Positions 10,205 through 21,480 of a stretch of DNA of 64,000 nucleotides are shown here, piece by piece. A model generated the notes under the pieces. That model was not told the DNA's origin. It saw only the letters and a program-made list of their open reading frames with translations, and did not search any database. This DNA is from Chloroflexota bacterium. Its GTDB lineage: Bacteria > Chloroflexota > Limnocylindria > Limnocylindrales > CSP1-4. Both the position numbers and the translations under genes were made by a program. The DNA lies in NCBI GenBank assembly GCA_021789435.1, contig JAJYJO010000003.1, forward strand, positions 1-64,000. The letters run 5' to 3'. How positions within the stretch are numbered: position 1 is the stretch's first letter; every line of letters begins with the position of its first letter.

Positions 10205-10216
10205 GACGGGGCTTCC

Positions 10217-11041
10217 TCAGCTGTCCGGGGTGACGCCCGGACCCGGTCCGGGCCTCCGGTCCCGGTCGCGAGCGCGCATCAGTCGCCCGAGCTGGGCGAC
10301 GAAACGGGCGAGCTCCGCGGCCTGCTCGGTGGAGAGGCTCGCCAGCGCGTCGACCAGCAGATCGGCGCGCCGGTCGAGGCGATCGGAGATGGTGCGGCCG
10401 ACGCGGTCCGCCTGGTCCGCGGCGCGGTCGGTGGCGCGCTCCGCCCAGGCCAGGCCCAGCAGCAGGCCGCCGAGAGTCGCCAGGCCCAGGCGGCTCCCGC
10501 CCTCGGCGAGCCGGGCGAGCAAGGCTCCGGTCCGATCGCCCGGCAGCCGCCCCCGTCCGCCGCGCGGCCGCCCCCGTCCGCCGCGCGGCCGCGCCTCCTC
10601 GAGCTCGATCATCAGCCCCGCGATCGTCAGGCCGGCCCGCGCGAGCGGCGTGGCGGGTTCCCGGAGGCCGGCCAGCAGCTCCCGGAGTTCGGCCTCGTCC
10701 GGAAGAGCGCCGGGGGTTTCCACGAGCTCCAGCACGCGGCGCCGGGTAGCCTCCCAGCCGGCGTCGGCGGCGAATCCGGCCAGCTCGGCCAGCCGCTCGC
10801 CGGCCAGGGGTGTCGGTGCGAAGAGGACCGGCGAACGGCCGGCCGACGGCCCGGGGGGTCGGCGGTAGATGGCCTCGACGTAGCCCTTGGCCTGCGCCAG
10901 CCGCAGCATCCGGTACGCCGTAGCCGGCCCCACGCCCAGCCGCTCGGCGACGCGGCGATAGGAGATGGGCTGGCGGGCCTCCGCGTAGAGGTCCAGCAAG
11001 GCGCCGACGGCGTCGGACTGGCGATGGGTGAGACTGGTCAC
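10217..11041 (-). CDS. HTH transcriptional regulator with long C-terminal extension
   Basis: [61 protein letters not shown] wHTH; cotranscribed with MMPL gene; GTG start at 11041. Confidence 0.7.
   Translation of the reverse strand: MTSLTHRQSDAVGALLDLYAEARQPISYRRVAERLGVGPATAYRMLRLAQAKGYVEAIYRRPPGPSAGRSPVLFAPTPLAGERLAELAGFAADAGWEATRRRVLELVETPGALPDEAELRELLAGLREPATPLARAGLTIAGLMIELEEARPRGGRGRPRGGRGRLPGDRTGALLARLAEGGSRLGLATLGGLLLGLAWAERATDRAADQADRVGRTISDRLDRRADLLVDALASLSTEQAAELARFVAQLGRLMRARDRDRRPGPGPGVTPDS
10546..10587. repeat. 21-bp perfect tandem duplication in the regulator gene
   Basis: gccgcccccgtccgccgcgcg x2; encodes RPRGGRG x2. Confidence 0.85.
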
Positions 11042-11083
11042 GGGGCAGGCGCTGTTGCGGCTCGACGGACGGGGCGCTGGAGA

Positions 11084-11113
11084 AGTATAGAAAGCAAAGA
11101 ATGGGCTCGTCAA
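11084..11113 (-). promoter_or_regulatory. sigma70-type promoter for regulator-MMPL operon
   Basis: - strand TTGACG-N18-TATACT, about 43 nt before GTG start at 11041. Confidence 0.65.
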
Positions 11114-11274
11114 AGGGCGCGGTTCCCCTGCGGCGTTGCGGCGTGGCTCCCCGCGGACGCCGGGCGGGTCGCCGCGCGGTTGCGTTCGCCCATGCCGGAG
11201 AGGCGTCGCGAGGGATCCGGGCCCGCTCTGCTACCCTTCCCGCCACGATCGCCACCCAAACGAAGGCCGCCACG

Positions 11275-12741
11275 ATGCCCGAGCCAGGCTCCCGCGCCCC
11301 GCATCCCCGGACGCTCGTCGAGAAGATCTGGGACGACCACGTCGTCAGCCAGGACCAAGGTGCGCCGGCCGTCCTGGCCATCGACCTCCACCTCGTCCAC
11401 GAGGTGACGAGCCCCCAGGCCTTCACCGGCCTCCGGGAGCGAGGGCTCGGGGTCCGCCGGCCGGGCCAGACCGTGGCCACCGCCGACCACTCGATCCCCA
11501 CCACCGGCCGAGGCCTCCCCATCGTCGATCAGCTGGCCGCCGCGCAGGTGCGCCAGCTCGAGGACAACTGCCGCGACTTCGGCATCCCGCTCCACGGCAT
11601 CGGCTCGCCGGACCAGGGGATCGTCCACGTCATCGGCCCCCAGCTCGGCCTCACCCAGCCCGGCATGACCATCGTCTGCGGCGATTCGCACACGGCCACC
11701 CATGGGGCCTTCGGCGCGCTCGCCTTCGGGGTCGGCACGTCCGAGGTGGAGATGGTCCTGGCGACCCAGTGCCTGCTCCAGCGCCGGCCCAGGACCTGCG
11801 AGGTCCGGGTGGACGGCCGCCTGGCACCCGGCGTCTCCGCCAAGGACATCATCCTGGCCCTCATCGCCCGGATCGGCGTCGGCGGGGGAACCGGCCACGT
11901 CTTCGAGTACGCCGGACCGGCCATCCGCGCCCTCACGATGGACGAGCGGATGACGATCTGCAACATGTCGATCGAGGGCGGAGCGCGGGCCGGCCTGATC
12001 GCCCCGGACGACACCACCTTCGAGTACCTCCACGGCCGCCGCCATGTCCCGCAGGGCGCGGACTGGGAGGCCGCGGTCGAGCGCTGGCGGCGGCTCCCGA
12101 CCGACGCGGGGGCGGCCTTCGACCGGAGCATCACGCTCGACGCCGGGGCCCTGGAACCGATGGTCACCTACGGCACGAACCCCGGGATGGGGATCGGCAT
12201 CGGTGGCCGCGTGCCCGATCCGGCGGAGTCGGCCGAGCCGGCCCAGCGGCGAGCCCTGGAACGGGCGCTCGAGTACATGGCCCTGACGCCGGGCCAGCCG
12301 ATCCTCGGTCAGCCCGTCGACGTCGTCTTCATCGGGAGCTGCACCAACAGCCGGATCAGCGACCTCCGCCTGGCGGCCTCGGTCCTGCGCGGCCGGCGCG
12401 TGGCGGAGGGCGTGCGGGTCATGGTCGTGCCCGGCTCGGACGAGGTGAAGCGTCAGGCCGAGCGCGAGGGCCTGGCCGACATCTTCCGGGCCGCCGGAGC
12501 CGACTGGCGCGAGGCCGGTTGCTCGATGTGCATCGCCATGAACGGCGACCAGCTCGCGCCCGGCCAGTATGCCGTCAGCACCTCCAACCGCAACTTCGAG
12601 GGGCGCCAGGGCAAGGGCGGCCGGACCTTCCTGGCCTCGCCACTCACGGCGGCGGCCACCGCCCTGGCAGGTGCGATCGCCGACCCGCGGGCCCTGCCCG
12701 GGTTGAGCGGCCAGGCGCAGGTCGTCGTCGGAGGCCGCTGA
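11275..12741 (+). CDS. leuC: 3-isopropylmalate dehydratase large subunit
   Basis: [65 protein letters not shown]. Confidence 0.95.
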   Translation: MPEPGSRAPHPRTLVEKIWDDHVVSQDQGAPAVLAIDLHLVHEVTSPQAFTGLRERGLGVRRPGQTVATADHSIPTTGRGLPIVDQLAAAQVRQLEDNCRDFGIPLHGIGSPDQGIVHVIGPQLGLTQPGMTIVCGDSHTATHGAFGALAFGVGTSEVEMVLATQCLLQRRPRTCEVRVDGRLAPGVSAKDIILALIARIGVGGGTGHVFEYAGPAIRALTMDERMTICNMSIEGGARAGLIAPDDTTFEYLHGRRHVPQGADWEAAVERWRRLPTDAGAAFDRSITLDAGALEPMVTYGTNPGMGIGIGGRVPDPAESAEPAQRRALERALEYMALTPGQPILGQPVDVVFIGSCTNSRISDLRLAASVLRGRRVAEGVRVMVVPGSDEVKRQAEREGLADIFRAAGADWREAGCSMCIAMNGDQLAPGQYAVSTSNRNFEGRQGKGGRTFLASPLTAAATALAGAIADPRALPGLSGQAQVVVGGR

Positions 12742-12742
12742 G

Positions 12743-13363
12743 ATGGCCGAGCCCTTCGCCCGCTTCACCAGCCCGGTCATCCCGCTGCCGCGCGAGAACG
12801 TCGACACGGACCAGGTCGTCCCGGCGCGCTACCTGAAGGTCACCGACAAGGCCGGCCTCGCCGACGCCCTCTTCCGGGACTGGCGCTTCACCGAGGCCGG
12901 CGCGCTTCGCGAGCCGCGTTTCGTCCTCGATCTGCCCGGAATGGCCGGGCGCCGGATCCTGCTGGCCGGCGACAACTTCGGGGCAGGTTCGTCCCGCGAG
13001 CACGCGCCGTGGGCGCTCACCGCCTGGGGCATCCGGGCGATCCTCTCGACCGGCTTCGCCGACATCTTCCGGGCCAACGCGCTCAAGAACGGCCTGCTGC
13101 CGATCGTCGTGGACGCCGAGACGCACCGCCGGCTCTTCGAGCTGGTCGCGGCCGACCCGGAGCTGGAGCTGACGGTCGATCTCGAGGAGCAGGCCGTCCA
13201 CCTGCCGGGCGACGAGGAGATCTCCTTCGAGGTGGACCCGTTCGCCAGGCAGATGCTGCTGGCGGGCACCGACGAGCTCGGCTACCTCCTCGCCAAGACG
13301 ACGGCGTTCGAGACGTGGGAAGTGAGCCATCCGCCGCGGGTCGACACCCTGGCCGCCCGCTGA
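12743..13363 (+). CDS. leuD: 3-isopropylmalate dehydratase small subunit
   Basis: VIPLPRENVDTDQVVPARYLK; GDNFGAGSSREHAPWAL. Confidence 0.95.
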   Translation: MAEPFARFTSPVIPLPRENVDTDQVVPARYLKVTDKAGLADALFRDWRFTEAGALREPRFVLDLPGMAGRRILLAGDNFGAGSSREHAPWALTAWGIRAILSTGFADIFRANALKNGLLPIVVDAETHRRLFELVAADPELELTVDLEEQAVHLPGDEEISFEVDPFARQMLLAGTDELGYLLAKTTAFETWEVSHPPRVDTLAAR

Positions 13364-13482
13364 GCGGGGGACTCGGCGGCCCGCCTCGGTGGGCCGCCTG
13401 CAGGGCGCGACGCCCCGGGCGTGCCGGTCGACCGGTGGGCCGCCATGACCGCGGATCGCCGGCCGTCAGCGATACTTGACCG

Positions 13483-14655
13483 GTGAACCTGGTCGATGTC
13501 TTCGCGGTCGTGCTCCTCGTGGTCGCCGTCATCCTCGGTGTCCGCTCCGGAGCGCTCCCCCAGGTGCTCGGGCTGGCCGGCGCGGTCGCCGGCGTGGCCG
13601 CCGTGATCGGCCTGCTGCCCTTCGTCCAGGGTCAGCTTGACCGGCTCGACCTGGGGCTGCGGGCCGCAGCCGCCCTCATCGCCCTCTTCCTCGGCCTGGG
13701 GATCGGCGAGGCCGTGGGGTCGGCCCTGGGGACCTACCTCCGCTACCGGCTGGGGCGGGGCCTGCTCCGCGCGATCGACGAGGTCGGTGGCGGTTTCGTC
13801 GGGCTCCTCCAGGGGATCCTGATCGTCTGGCTCGTCGGCGGCCTCATCGCGATCAGCGCCCTGCCCACGCTCACGGGCCAGGCGCAGCGCTCGGTCGCGC
13901 TGCGGACGCTCGACGCCGTGCTGCCGCCGCCGGGCACGTTCACGGCGGACCTCCGCGGGCTCCTCGACGCCTCGGGCCTGCCCGACCTGTTCGTCGGGCT
14001 CGAACCGGCGCCCGCGCCGGCGGTCACGCTCCCCGGCTCGGCCGAGGCCCGGACGATCGCCGAGGCCGCCATCGCGAGCACCGCCGAAGTCCAGTCGGAT
14101 GCCTGCGGCTACGCCCTCACCGGGACCGGCTTCGTCGTCGGGCGCGGCTACGTGGTGACCAACGCCCACGTGATCGCCGGGGCGAGCGACATCGTGGTGG
14201 AGCTCGGCGGTCGCTTCCCGGCCGCGCCGGTCCTCTTCGACCCGGAGCTGGACGTGGCCGTTCTCTACGTGCCGGGCCTCGACGCCCCGGCGCTTCGGTT
14301 CGCGACCGCCACCCCGCGGCGGGGCACGGTCGCGGCCGCCCTCGGTCACCCGCTGGCGGGGCCCCTGACGGTCATTCCGGCCGGTGTCACCAACTCCTAC
14401 CCCGCCGAGGGCTACGACCTGTACGGGCAGCGGACCGTCGTCCGCCAGATCGTGGAGCTGAGCGCCCAGATCCAGCGCGGCGACAGCGGCGGTCCACTGG
14501 TCCTCGCCGACGGCACGGTCGGCGGGGTCGTCTTCGCCGAAGCGCGCAACAGCCCCAACGTGGGCTATGCGCTGGCGCCCGGCGAAGTGTCCGCGCGGGT
14601 CGCGCCGGCCCTCGGCCGGACCGCCGCCGTCGGCACGGGGCCCTGCACGCAGTAG
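13483..14655 (+). CDS. CvpA-domain membrane-anchored trypsin-like serine protease (MarP-like)
   Basis: N-terminal CvpA TM region, then TGTGFVVGRGYVVTNAHVIAG (His), DPELDVAVL (Asp), RGDSGGPL (Ser). Confidence 0.85.
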   Translation: MNLVDVFAVVLLVVAVILGVRSGALPQVLGLAGAVAGVAAVIGLLPFVQGQLDRLDLGLRAAAALIALFLGLGIGEAVGSALGTYLRYRLGRGLLRAIDEVGGGFVGLLQGILIVWLVGGLIAISALPTLTGQAQRSVALRTLDAVLPPPGTFTADLRGLLDASGLPDLFVGLEPAPAPAVTLPGSAEARTIAEAAIASTAEVQSDACGYALTGTGFVVGRGYVVTNAHVIAGASDIVVELGGRFPAAPVLFDPELDVAVLYVPGLDAPALRFATATPRRGTVAAALGHPLAGPLTVIPAGVTNSYPAEGYDLYGQRTVVRQIVELSAQIQRGDSGGPLVLADGTVGGVVFAEARNSPNVGYALAPGEVSARVAPALGRTAAVGTGPCTQ

Positions 14656-14816
14656 GCTCGGCGGACCGGCGCGGCGTTCGGGCCTGACCCCTCGGCCGGG
14701 TGGTCAGGCCGCCAGGCGCGCGACGACGAAGCCGCCCGGCATGGACGGGTCAAGGCCGGAGCTGCCCGAAGCAGGAAGCCGGCGATCGGCCTTCGCCGGC
14801 GTCGCCCACCTACGAC

Positions 14817-16022
14817 CTACGCCTCGATCACCGCCGCCAGGGCATCCACCACGCAGGGCAGGTTCGCCGCGGTCAGCCCGGCAACGTTGACCCGCCCCCC
14901 GGCCACGACGTAGACGCCGAACTCATCGCGCAGCCGCCCCACCTGGGCCGGCCCGAGCCCGAGAAGGGCGAACATGCCGCGCTGGCGCCGAAGCGGCTCC
15001 CAGTCGCCGGGCACCCCCGCCGCGGTGAGCGCGTCCACGAACGCCGCCCGGTTGGCCCGGATGCGGTCGCGCATGCCGGCAAGCTCGGTCTCCCAGCGCG
15101 CCCGGAGGGCGGAGTCGGCCAGGATCGCCTCGACAACGTCCGCCCCGTGGGACGGCGGGTTGGAGTAGTTGGCGCGGATCGCCACCCGCACGTGGCTCAG
15201 GGCGGCCGCCGCCCGCCCCGCATCGGCGGCCACCACCGCCAGCGCGCCCACCCGCTCGTTGTAAAGGGCGAAGTTCTTGGAGAAGCTGGAGCAGACCAGG
15301 AACTCGAGTCCCGGGCGCGCCAGGCCGGCCAGCCAGTCGGCGTCCTCCCGGAGCCCATGGCCGAAGCCCTGGTAGGCGAAGTCGACGATCGGCAGCAGTT
15401 CGCGCTCGACGACCAGGTCGGCGATCGCCCGCCACAGCAGGGGCGACGGGTCCACGCCGGTCGGGTTGTGGCACGAGCCCTGGAGCAGGACCAGGTCACC
15501 GGGATCGGCCGAGCGCAGCGCTCCGAGCAGAGCGGCCTCGTCGATCTGCCGGCCACCCGCCCGGAGGTAGGGGTAGGAGCGGAGACCGAAACCGGCCAGC
15601 CCGAACAGCTGGGGATGGTTGGGCCAGGTCGGCTGCGGCAGCCAGAGCGTCCGCGAGGCGCCCGCCTGGAGCAGGAAGTCGGCCGCGACCCGGAGCGCCC
15701 CGGTGCCGCCGGGCGTCTGGGCCACGGCGGCCCGGTTCCCGGCCACGATCCCCGCCACGTCGGCGAAGACCAGCTCCGCCACGGCCCGACGGTAGCCCGG
15801 CGACCCCTCGATCGGCCGGTAGACCTTGGACTGGGCCCGTTCCACCAGCCGTCGCTCGGCCTCGATCACCGAGGGCAGGACCGGCGTCGTCCCGGACTCG
15901 TCGACGTAGACGCCGACCGACAGGTTGACCTTCGCCGGGCGCGCATCGGAGCGGAAGGCCTCGGCCAGGCCGAGGATGGAGTCCGGCGGCGCCGGTGTCA
16001 GGGCCTTGAGGGGGAGGGGCAT
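14817..16022 (-). CDS. class I aminotransferase of the aspartate/aromatic aminotransferase type
   Basis: KVNLSVGVYVDESG, GSCHNPTGVDPS, SSFSKNFALYNERVGAL (PLP Lys). Confidence 0.88.
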   Translation of the reverse strand: MPLPLKALTPAPPDSILGLAEAFRSDARPAKVNLSVGVYVDESGTTPVLPSVIEAERRLVERAQSKVYRPIEGSPGYRRAVAELVFADVAGIVAGNRAAVAQTPGGTGALRVAADFLLQAGASRTLWLPQPTWPNHPQLFGLAGFGLRSYPYLRAGGRQIDEAALLGALRSADPGDLVLLQGSCHNPTGVDPSPLLWRAIADLVVERELLPIVDFAYQGFGHGLREDADWLAGLARPGLEFLVCSSFSKNFALYNERVGALAVVAADAGRAAAALSHVRVAIRANYSNPPSHGADVVEAILADSALRARWETELAGMRDRIRANRAAFVDALTAAGVPGDWEPLRRQRGMFALLGLGPAQVGRLRDEFGVYVVAGGRVNVAGLTAANLPCVVDALAAVIEA

Positions 16023-16158
16023 GCCCCAACGATAGCGGGCGGCACCGTCGCCTGCCTCACGCGGGACGGCGGCTTGCCCCGGCCCGGCCTCCGGCGTCGG
16101 GGGCCGGGGGGCGGCTAAACTGACCCTGCCTTGTCGCCGCCCCCCCTCGAGGATCACG

Positions 16159-17916
16159 ATGCCCGACCAGCCGGACGCCCGCGCCCCCCTCCCCTACGAC
16201 CGGCCGACCGACCCGGCCAAGCGCCACAGCGCGACCCTGACCGACGGCCCGGATCGGGCACCAGCACGGGCGATGCTGAAAGCCATCGGCTTCACCGACG
16301 AGGACCTCGCCCGACCGCTCATCGGCGTCGCCACGACCTGGATCGAGACGATGCCCTGCAACTACAACCAGCGCCGGCTGGCCGAGTTCGTCAAGGAGGG
16401 GATCCGGGCCGCCGGCGGGACGCCGATGGAGTTCAGCACGATCTCGGTCTCCGACGGCGTGGCCATGGGCACGGAGGGCATGAAGAGCAGCCTGATCAGC
16501 CGCGAGGTCGTGGCGGATTCGATCGAGCTGGTCGTCCGCGGCCACCTGCTCGACGGCCTGGTCTGCCTGGTCGGCTGCGACAAGACGATCCCCGGGGCGG
16601 CGATGGCCCTCGGCCGCCTGGACGTCCCGGGCCTCGTCCTCTACAACGGCACGATCCTGCCGGGGGTCTACAAGGGCGCCGACGTGACCGTCCAGACCGT
16701 CTTCGAGGCGGTCGGGCGTTACCGAGCCGGAACCATGAGCGCCGCCGAGCTGTGGGCGCTGGAGCAGGTCGCCTGCCCCGGGCCGGGTGCCTGCGGCGGC
16801 CAGTTCACGGCCAACACCATGTCCACGGCCCTCGAGTTCCTCGGCCTCAGCCCGGCCGGCCTCAACGGGATCCCGGCCGAGGACCCGGCCAAGGACGAGG
16901 CCGCCCGGCGCTGCGGCGAGCTCGTCATGGACCTGGTCCGCGACGACGCCCGGCCGAGCGCCTTCGTGACGCGCGGCGCGCTGGAGAACGCGGTCGCCAG
17001 TGTCGCCGCGACGGGCGGGAGCACCAACGGCGTCCTGCATCTGCTCGCCATCGCCCACGAGTTCGGGATCCCGCTGGGCATCGACGAGTTCGGCGAGATC
17101 GCCGACCGGACCCCGATCCTGGCCGACCTTGTGCCCGGCGGTCGTTTCGTGGCCCTCGACATCCACCGGGCCGGTGGCGTGGCCCTGGTGGCCCGCGAGC
17201 TGCTCAAGGCCGGCTTGGTGCACGGGGACGAGCGGAACGTGGACGGGCGGACCCTGGCGGAGATCGCCGCCGCGGTCCGCGAGACGCCCGGCCAGCAGGT
17301 GGTCCGGCCGATCGACCGGCCGCTCAAGCCGACCGGCGGCCTCAGCATCCTCCACGGCAGCCTGGCGCCGGAGGGCTGCGTCGTGAAGCTGGCCGGCCAC
17401 GAGCGGCGATTCCATCGCGGGCCGGCCCGCGTCTTCGATTCGGAGGAGGCCTGCTTCGAGGCCGTCAAGGCCCGGGCGATCGCGCCGGACGACGTGGTCG
17501 TCATCCGCTACGAAGGTCCGGCCGGCGGACCCGGCATGCGCGAGATGCTGGGCGTCACGGCCGCCCTGGTCGGCGAGGGCCTCGGCGACAGCGTGGCGCT
17601 GCTGACCGACGGCCGCTTCAGCGGCGCGACCCATGGCCTGATGGTCGGCCACGTGGCGCCGGAGGCCGCGCTGGGTGGGCCGATCGCCGTGGTCCGGGAC
17701 GGAGACTCCATCCTCTTCGACATCGACCGCCACGCGCTCGACCTGGAGATCACCGAGGCCGAGCTTGCGCGCCGGCTGGCGGCCTGGACGCCGCCGGGGG
17801 CGCGCTACACGGGCGGCGTCCTGGCGAAGTACGCGGCCCTGGTCAGCTCCGCCTCGGAGGGCGCGGTGACGACCGGTCGCCGGCTCGCCGAGCGCTCGGC
17901 GCGATCGGCCGGCTGA
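16159..17916 (+). CDS. ilvD: dihydroxy-acid dehydratase
   Basis: [51 protein letters not shown]. Confidence 0.95.
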   Translation: MPDQPDARAPLPYDRPTDPAKRHSATLTDGPDRAPARAMLKAIGFTDEDLARPLIGVATTWIETMPCNYNQRRLAEFVKEGIRAAGGTPMEFSTISVSDGVAMGTEGMKSSLISREVVADSIELVVRGHLLDGLVCLVGCDKTIPGAAMALGRLDVPGLVLYNGTILPGVYKGADVTVQTVFEAVGRYRAGTMSAAELWALEQVACPGPGACGGQFTANTMSTALEFLGLSPAGLNGIPAEDPAKDEAARRCGELVMDLVRDDARPSAFVTRGALENAVASVAATGGSTNGVLHLLAIAHEFGIPLGIDEFGEIADRTPILADLVPGGRFVALDIHRAGGVALVARELLKAGLVHGDERNVDGRTLAEIAAAVRETPGQQVVRPIDRPLKPTGGLSILHGSLAPEGCVVKLAGHERRFHRGPARVFDSEEACFEAVKARAIAPDDVVVIRYEGPAGGPGMREMLGVTAALVGEGLGDSVALLTDGRFSGATHGLMVGHVAPEAALGGPIAVVRDGDSILFDIDRHALDLEITEAELARRLAAWTPPGARYTGGVLAKYAALVSSASEGAVTTGRRLAERSARSAG

Positions 17917-17926
17917 GGCCCGGAGA

Positions 17927-19372
17927 GTGCCGAGCGCCGACGGCGCGGCGGCCCGGCCGAGGGGTCAGGCGGGGGCAGGCCAGCCGGCCGGGCCCATCGG
18001 GCCGGCCGAACAGGACGCCCTCGTTGAGATGCTCCAGGCGTTGATCCGCATCCCGACCGTCAACCCGCCGGGCGACGAGATCCTGGCCGCGCGCTACGTG
18101 GACGACCTGCTGCGCGACGAGGGCCTGGAGCCTGAGCTGCTGGAGCCGTTCCCCGGCCGCGCCTCGATCGTGGCCCGCCTCCGCGGCGCCGGCGGAGGCG
18201 GCGAGCCCCTCCTGCTTCTCTCGCACCTCGACGTCGTCCCGGCGCCCGCCGAGGGCTGGCGCCACGATCCGTTCTCAGGCGACGTGGCCGGCGGCTTCGT
18301 CTGGGGCCGCGGCGCGATCGACATGAAGTCGACGCTGGCCACGCAGCTGGCGGTGGTGCGCCGGCTGGCGGCCGAGACGCGGGCCGCCGGGCGCGATCCC
18401 GCCCGGGACCCGGTCCCGGGCCTGCGACGCGACCTGGTCCTGGCCGCGACCGCCGACGAGGAAGCCGGCGGCTTCGAGGGGGCGGGCTGGATCGTGGATC
18501 ACCGGCCCGAGCTGCTGCAGGCGGCGGCCGCCCTGACCGAGGCCGGCGGCATCGGCCTGGTCTTCGGGGGGCGGCGGTTCTACCCGATCCAGGTCGCGGA
18601 GCGGGGATTCGTCGTCTACCGCCTGACGTTCCGCGGGACCTGGGGCCACGGCTCGGTGCCCCGGGACGACAACGCCGCCGTGCTGGCCGCCGAGGCCGTG
18701 GTGCGCCTGACCGGCCCCGGTGCCCCGCGGCCCACGCCGGTGATGGAACGCTTCATCGAGACGGTGGCCGCCGGCCTGCCGCCGGCCGCCGCGGCCGCCC
18801 TCCGCGGCGCCGTGGACCCCGATCCGACCCGGAGCGAGGCCGCGCTCGCGGAGCTGTGCGGCGAACCGTACCGCCGGACCCTGCGCGCCGTCCTGCGCGA
18901 CACCATCTCGCCGGACGTCATCCGGGCGGGCGTGAAGTACAACGTGATCCCCGGCACGGCCGAGATCGAGATCGATGTCCGTACCCTGCCCGGCACCGAC
19001 GAGGCCGCGATGACCGCCGAGCTCCGCCGTCGGCTCGGCGAGGCACTCTGGGAGCGGACGTCGGTCGAGGTCACCGGGCGCGGCGCGGCCGTGGAGGCGC
19101 CGACGGACAGCCCACTCTATCGGATCCTCGAGGCGACGCTCCGCGACCACGACCCGGCCGGCGTGCCCGTCCCCGTGATGGCCCACTTCGCCACCGACGC
19201 CAAGCACCTGGCGCGGATCGGCGTCCCGACCTACGGCTTCTCGCCGCTTCGACTGGGCCCCGGCGACCCGTATCTGGAGCTCTTCCACGCGGACGACGAG
19301 CGGGTTCCGCTGGCCGGTCTGCGGTTCGGCCTGTCGGTGCTCTACGACGTCGTTCGCCGCTACTGCGGCTGA
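17927..19372 (+). CDS. M20 family metallopeptidase
   Basis: LLLLSHLDVVPAPAEGWRHDPFSGDVAGGFVWGRGAIDMKS; ATADEEAGGFEGA. Confidence 0.9.
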   Translation: MPSADGAAARPRGQAGAGQPAGPIGPAEQDALVEMLQALIRIPTVNPPGDEILAARYVDDLLRDEGLEPELLEPFPGRASIVARLRGAGGGGEPLLLLSHLDVVPAPAEGWRHDPFSGDVAGGFVWGRGAIDMKSTLATQLAVVRRLAAETRAAGRDPARDPVPGLRRDLVLAATADEEAGGFEGAGWIVDHRPELLQAAAALTEAGGIGLVFGGRRFYPIQVAERGFVVYRLTFRGTWGHGSVPRDDNAAVLAAEAVVRLTGPGAPRPTPVMERFIETVAAGLPPAAAAALRGAVDPDPTRSEAALAELCGEPYRRTLRAVLRDTISPDVIRAGVKYNVIPGTAEIEIDVRTLPGTDEAAMTAELRRRLGEALWERTSVEVTGRGAAVEAPTDSPLYRILEATLRDHDPAGVPVPVMAHFATDAKHLARIGVPTYGFSPLRLGPGDPYLELFHADDERVPLAGLRFGLSVLYDVVRRYCG

Positions 19373-19876
19373 CCCGGTCCCTGCGCCGAGGTCCTTCGTC
19401 GGAGCCGCTGCCGGAACCCCGGGCCGACGGCGGCCCGCCGTCCGCACAGGTTTCCCTCCGCCCGGCCGGCCGCCCATCGGTCCCGGCCCGCGCGGGCGGG
19501 GCGGGCCACCCTCGCGGGCCGTCCGGCACTTGCCCGCCCCGTCGGGCCGTCCGAAGAATGCCCGTGAGGGGAAGCGAAAGCCCCCCGTCTGATCGGTGGC
19601 CAGCCACAGGAAGCCGCCCGGCCGGCGAGCCGGCGGCCGGGCCCGGTCGCGAGACCGACCCGGAGGGGCCAGGGCGTCGAGCCCGACGTGCGCGTCCCCC
19701 AACGCCTGACCGCCGCCGCGAGGCTTCAGGGGTGTGAAGGCAGGATCGGCATTCGTCGCGCGCGTCGGTCGCGCGACCGGCCCCCGTCAGTCCCCCGACC
19801 GGGGCGCCCTGACAGCGGCGGCTGCACGAACGGCCACGACGGACCCGACGAGGGGGGCTTCCGCGGAGGGTGTCCC

Positions 19877-20464
19877 TTGATCGTCCAGGAGGTCGTCCCG
19901 GGCCGGGGCCGAACCGGGAACGCGCGCTTCCTCGAAGAGGTGAGCGCCGCCACGGCCGGCGTCTCCCGCCTCGAGATGTGCATCCAGTGCGGCTGCTGCG
20001 GCGGCTCGTGCCCTTCGGCCGCCGAGATGGACCACACGCCGCGCCGGCTGTTCGCCCTGATCCGGGCGGGCATGCGGGACGAGGTCCTCGCCAGCAACAC
20101 GCCCTGGATGTGCGTCTCCTGTTATCACTGCGTGGTCCGCTGCCCCCAGGGCGTTCACGTCGTGGACGTCATGTACACCCTCAAGAGCATGGCCGCGCAC
20201 CAGCGCGCCTATCGCGACGCGACCGCCCCCGACTTCTCGCGGACCTTCGTCCGCAACGTCGAGGCCTACGGCCGCAGCTTCGAGCTCGGCCTGACCGCGC
20301 TGCACTACCTGAAGCACTTCAGGCTGCGCCTGCCCGGCATGGCTCCGATGGGCATCGGGATGATGACCCGGGGACGGCTGGGACTCCGGCCACGGCGGAT
20401 CGAGGGGTCGGACCAGCTCGCCGCGATCCTGCGCCGTGCCAAGGGGCTGGAGGACGGGTCGTGA
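19877..20464 (+). CDS. hdrC: heterodisulfide reductase subunit C-like 4Fe-4S protein
   Basis: CIQCGCCGGSCPSA and CVSCYHCVVRCPQGV; TTG start with upstream GGAGGG. Confidence 0.88.
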   Translation: MIVQEVVPGRGRTGNARFLEEVSAATAGVSRLEMCIQCGCCGGSCPSAAEMDHTPRRLFALIRAGMRDEVLASNTPWMCVSCYHCVVRCPQGVHVVDVMYTLKSMAAHQRAYRDATAPDFSRTFVRNVEAYGRSFELGLTALHYLKHFRLRLPGMAPMGIGMMTRGRLGLRPRRIEGSDQLAAILRRAKGLEDGS

Positions 20465-21480
20465 GCCACTACCTCTACTACCCCGGCTGCTCGATGGAGA
20501 GCAGCGCCGCAGCCTACCGGGAGTCCCTGGAAACCGTCCTCGGTCCGCTCGGGATCCGGCTCGAGGAGATCGACGACTGGAACTGCTGCGGGGCCACGGA
20601 ATATGTCGGGATCAGCCTCCTCCCGGCCTACGCGCTGATCGCCCGGAACCTGGCGCTGGCGGCGCGCCAGGCGGACGGGACCCGGACCCTGGTGGCGGCC
20701 TGCAGCGCCTGCTACCTCAACCTCGCCAAGGCGGACCACTACCTGCAGGAGAGCCGGACGCTGGCCGCCAACGTCAACAGCGCGCTCGGGGCGGGTGGGC
20801 TGGCCTACCGGGCAGGATCCGTGACCGTCCGCCATCTGCTCGAGGTGATCATCACCGACGTGGGCCTGGACGCGGTGCGCGCCGCCGTCTCCCGGCCACT
20901 CAGCGGGCTCAGGGTCGCGCCCTACCTGGGCTGCATGGTCCCCCGGCCCGATCCCGACCACCGCTGGACCGACCACGAGCGGCCGCGGGAGCTGGACCTG
21001 CTCCTGGCGGCCCTCGGGGCAGAGGTGGTCGACTACCCGCTCAAGACCGAGTGCTGCGGCGGCCACATGACCCAGATCAGCCCGGCCATCGGCTTCGAGC
21101 TGATACGCCGCCTGATCGCCGAGGCGACACGGCTCGGAGCGGACCTGATGGTCACCGTCTGCCCGATGTGCCAGATGAACGTCGACGCCTTCCAGGGCGA
21201 GACGAACCGCCACTTCGGGACGCACTACCGCATGCCGATCCTCTTCTACACCCAGCTGATGGGCCTCGCCTTCGGCCGCGAGGCCCGCGAGGTGGGCATC
21301 GGCCGCGAGCTCGTCGACGCCCGCCCGGCCCTGGCTCGCATCGGGCTCCCAGTCCCATCCACGGCGGCGGAGGAGACGCCGGAGACGAAGGCGGCCCGCA
21401 TCGAAGCCGCCCATCGCCGCCGGCAGGCCCTGCCGATGCCGCCGATGCCCGGTGACGCACGGGAAGAGGGACCCCGGTGA
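20461..21480 (+). CDS. hdrB: heterodisulfide reductase subunit B-like, two CCG domains
   Basis: YYPGCSMESS, NCCGATEYVG, YLGCMVPRP, ECCGGHMTQ, CPMCQMN. Confidence 0.9.
   Translation: MSHYLYYPGCSMESSAAAYRESLETVLGPLGIRLEEIDDWNCCGATEYVGISLLPAYALIARNLALAARQADGTRTLVAACSACYLNLAKADHYLQESRTLAANVNSALGAGGLAYRAGSVTVRHLLEVIITDVGLDAVRAAVSRPLSGLRVAPYLGCMVPRPDPDHRWTDHERPRELDLLLAALGAEVVDYPLKTECCGGHMTQISPAIGFELIRRLIAEATRLGADLMVTVCPMCQMNVDAFQGETNRHFGTHYRMPILFYTQLMGLAFGREAREVGIGRELVDARPALARIGLPVPSTAAEETPETKAARIEAAHRRRQALPMPPMPGDAREEGPR

Noticed and set aside
10546-10587. 21-bp duplication as a regulatory element
   Set aside because: In-frame duplication encoding RPRGGRG inside a coding region; ordinary GC-rich slippage.
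7562-11407. 1281-aa + strand ORF
   Set aside because: Antisense to the MMPL transporter and regulator; same GC artefact.
13375-13398. Terminator after leuD (GGCGGCCC-N8-GGGCCGCC)
   Set aside because: Inverted repeat is real but there is no T-tract, and such repeats are common at this GC content.
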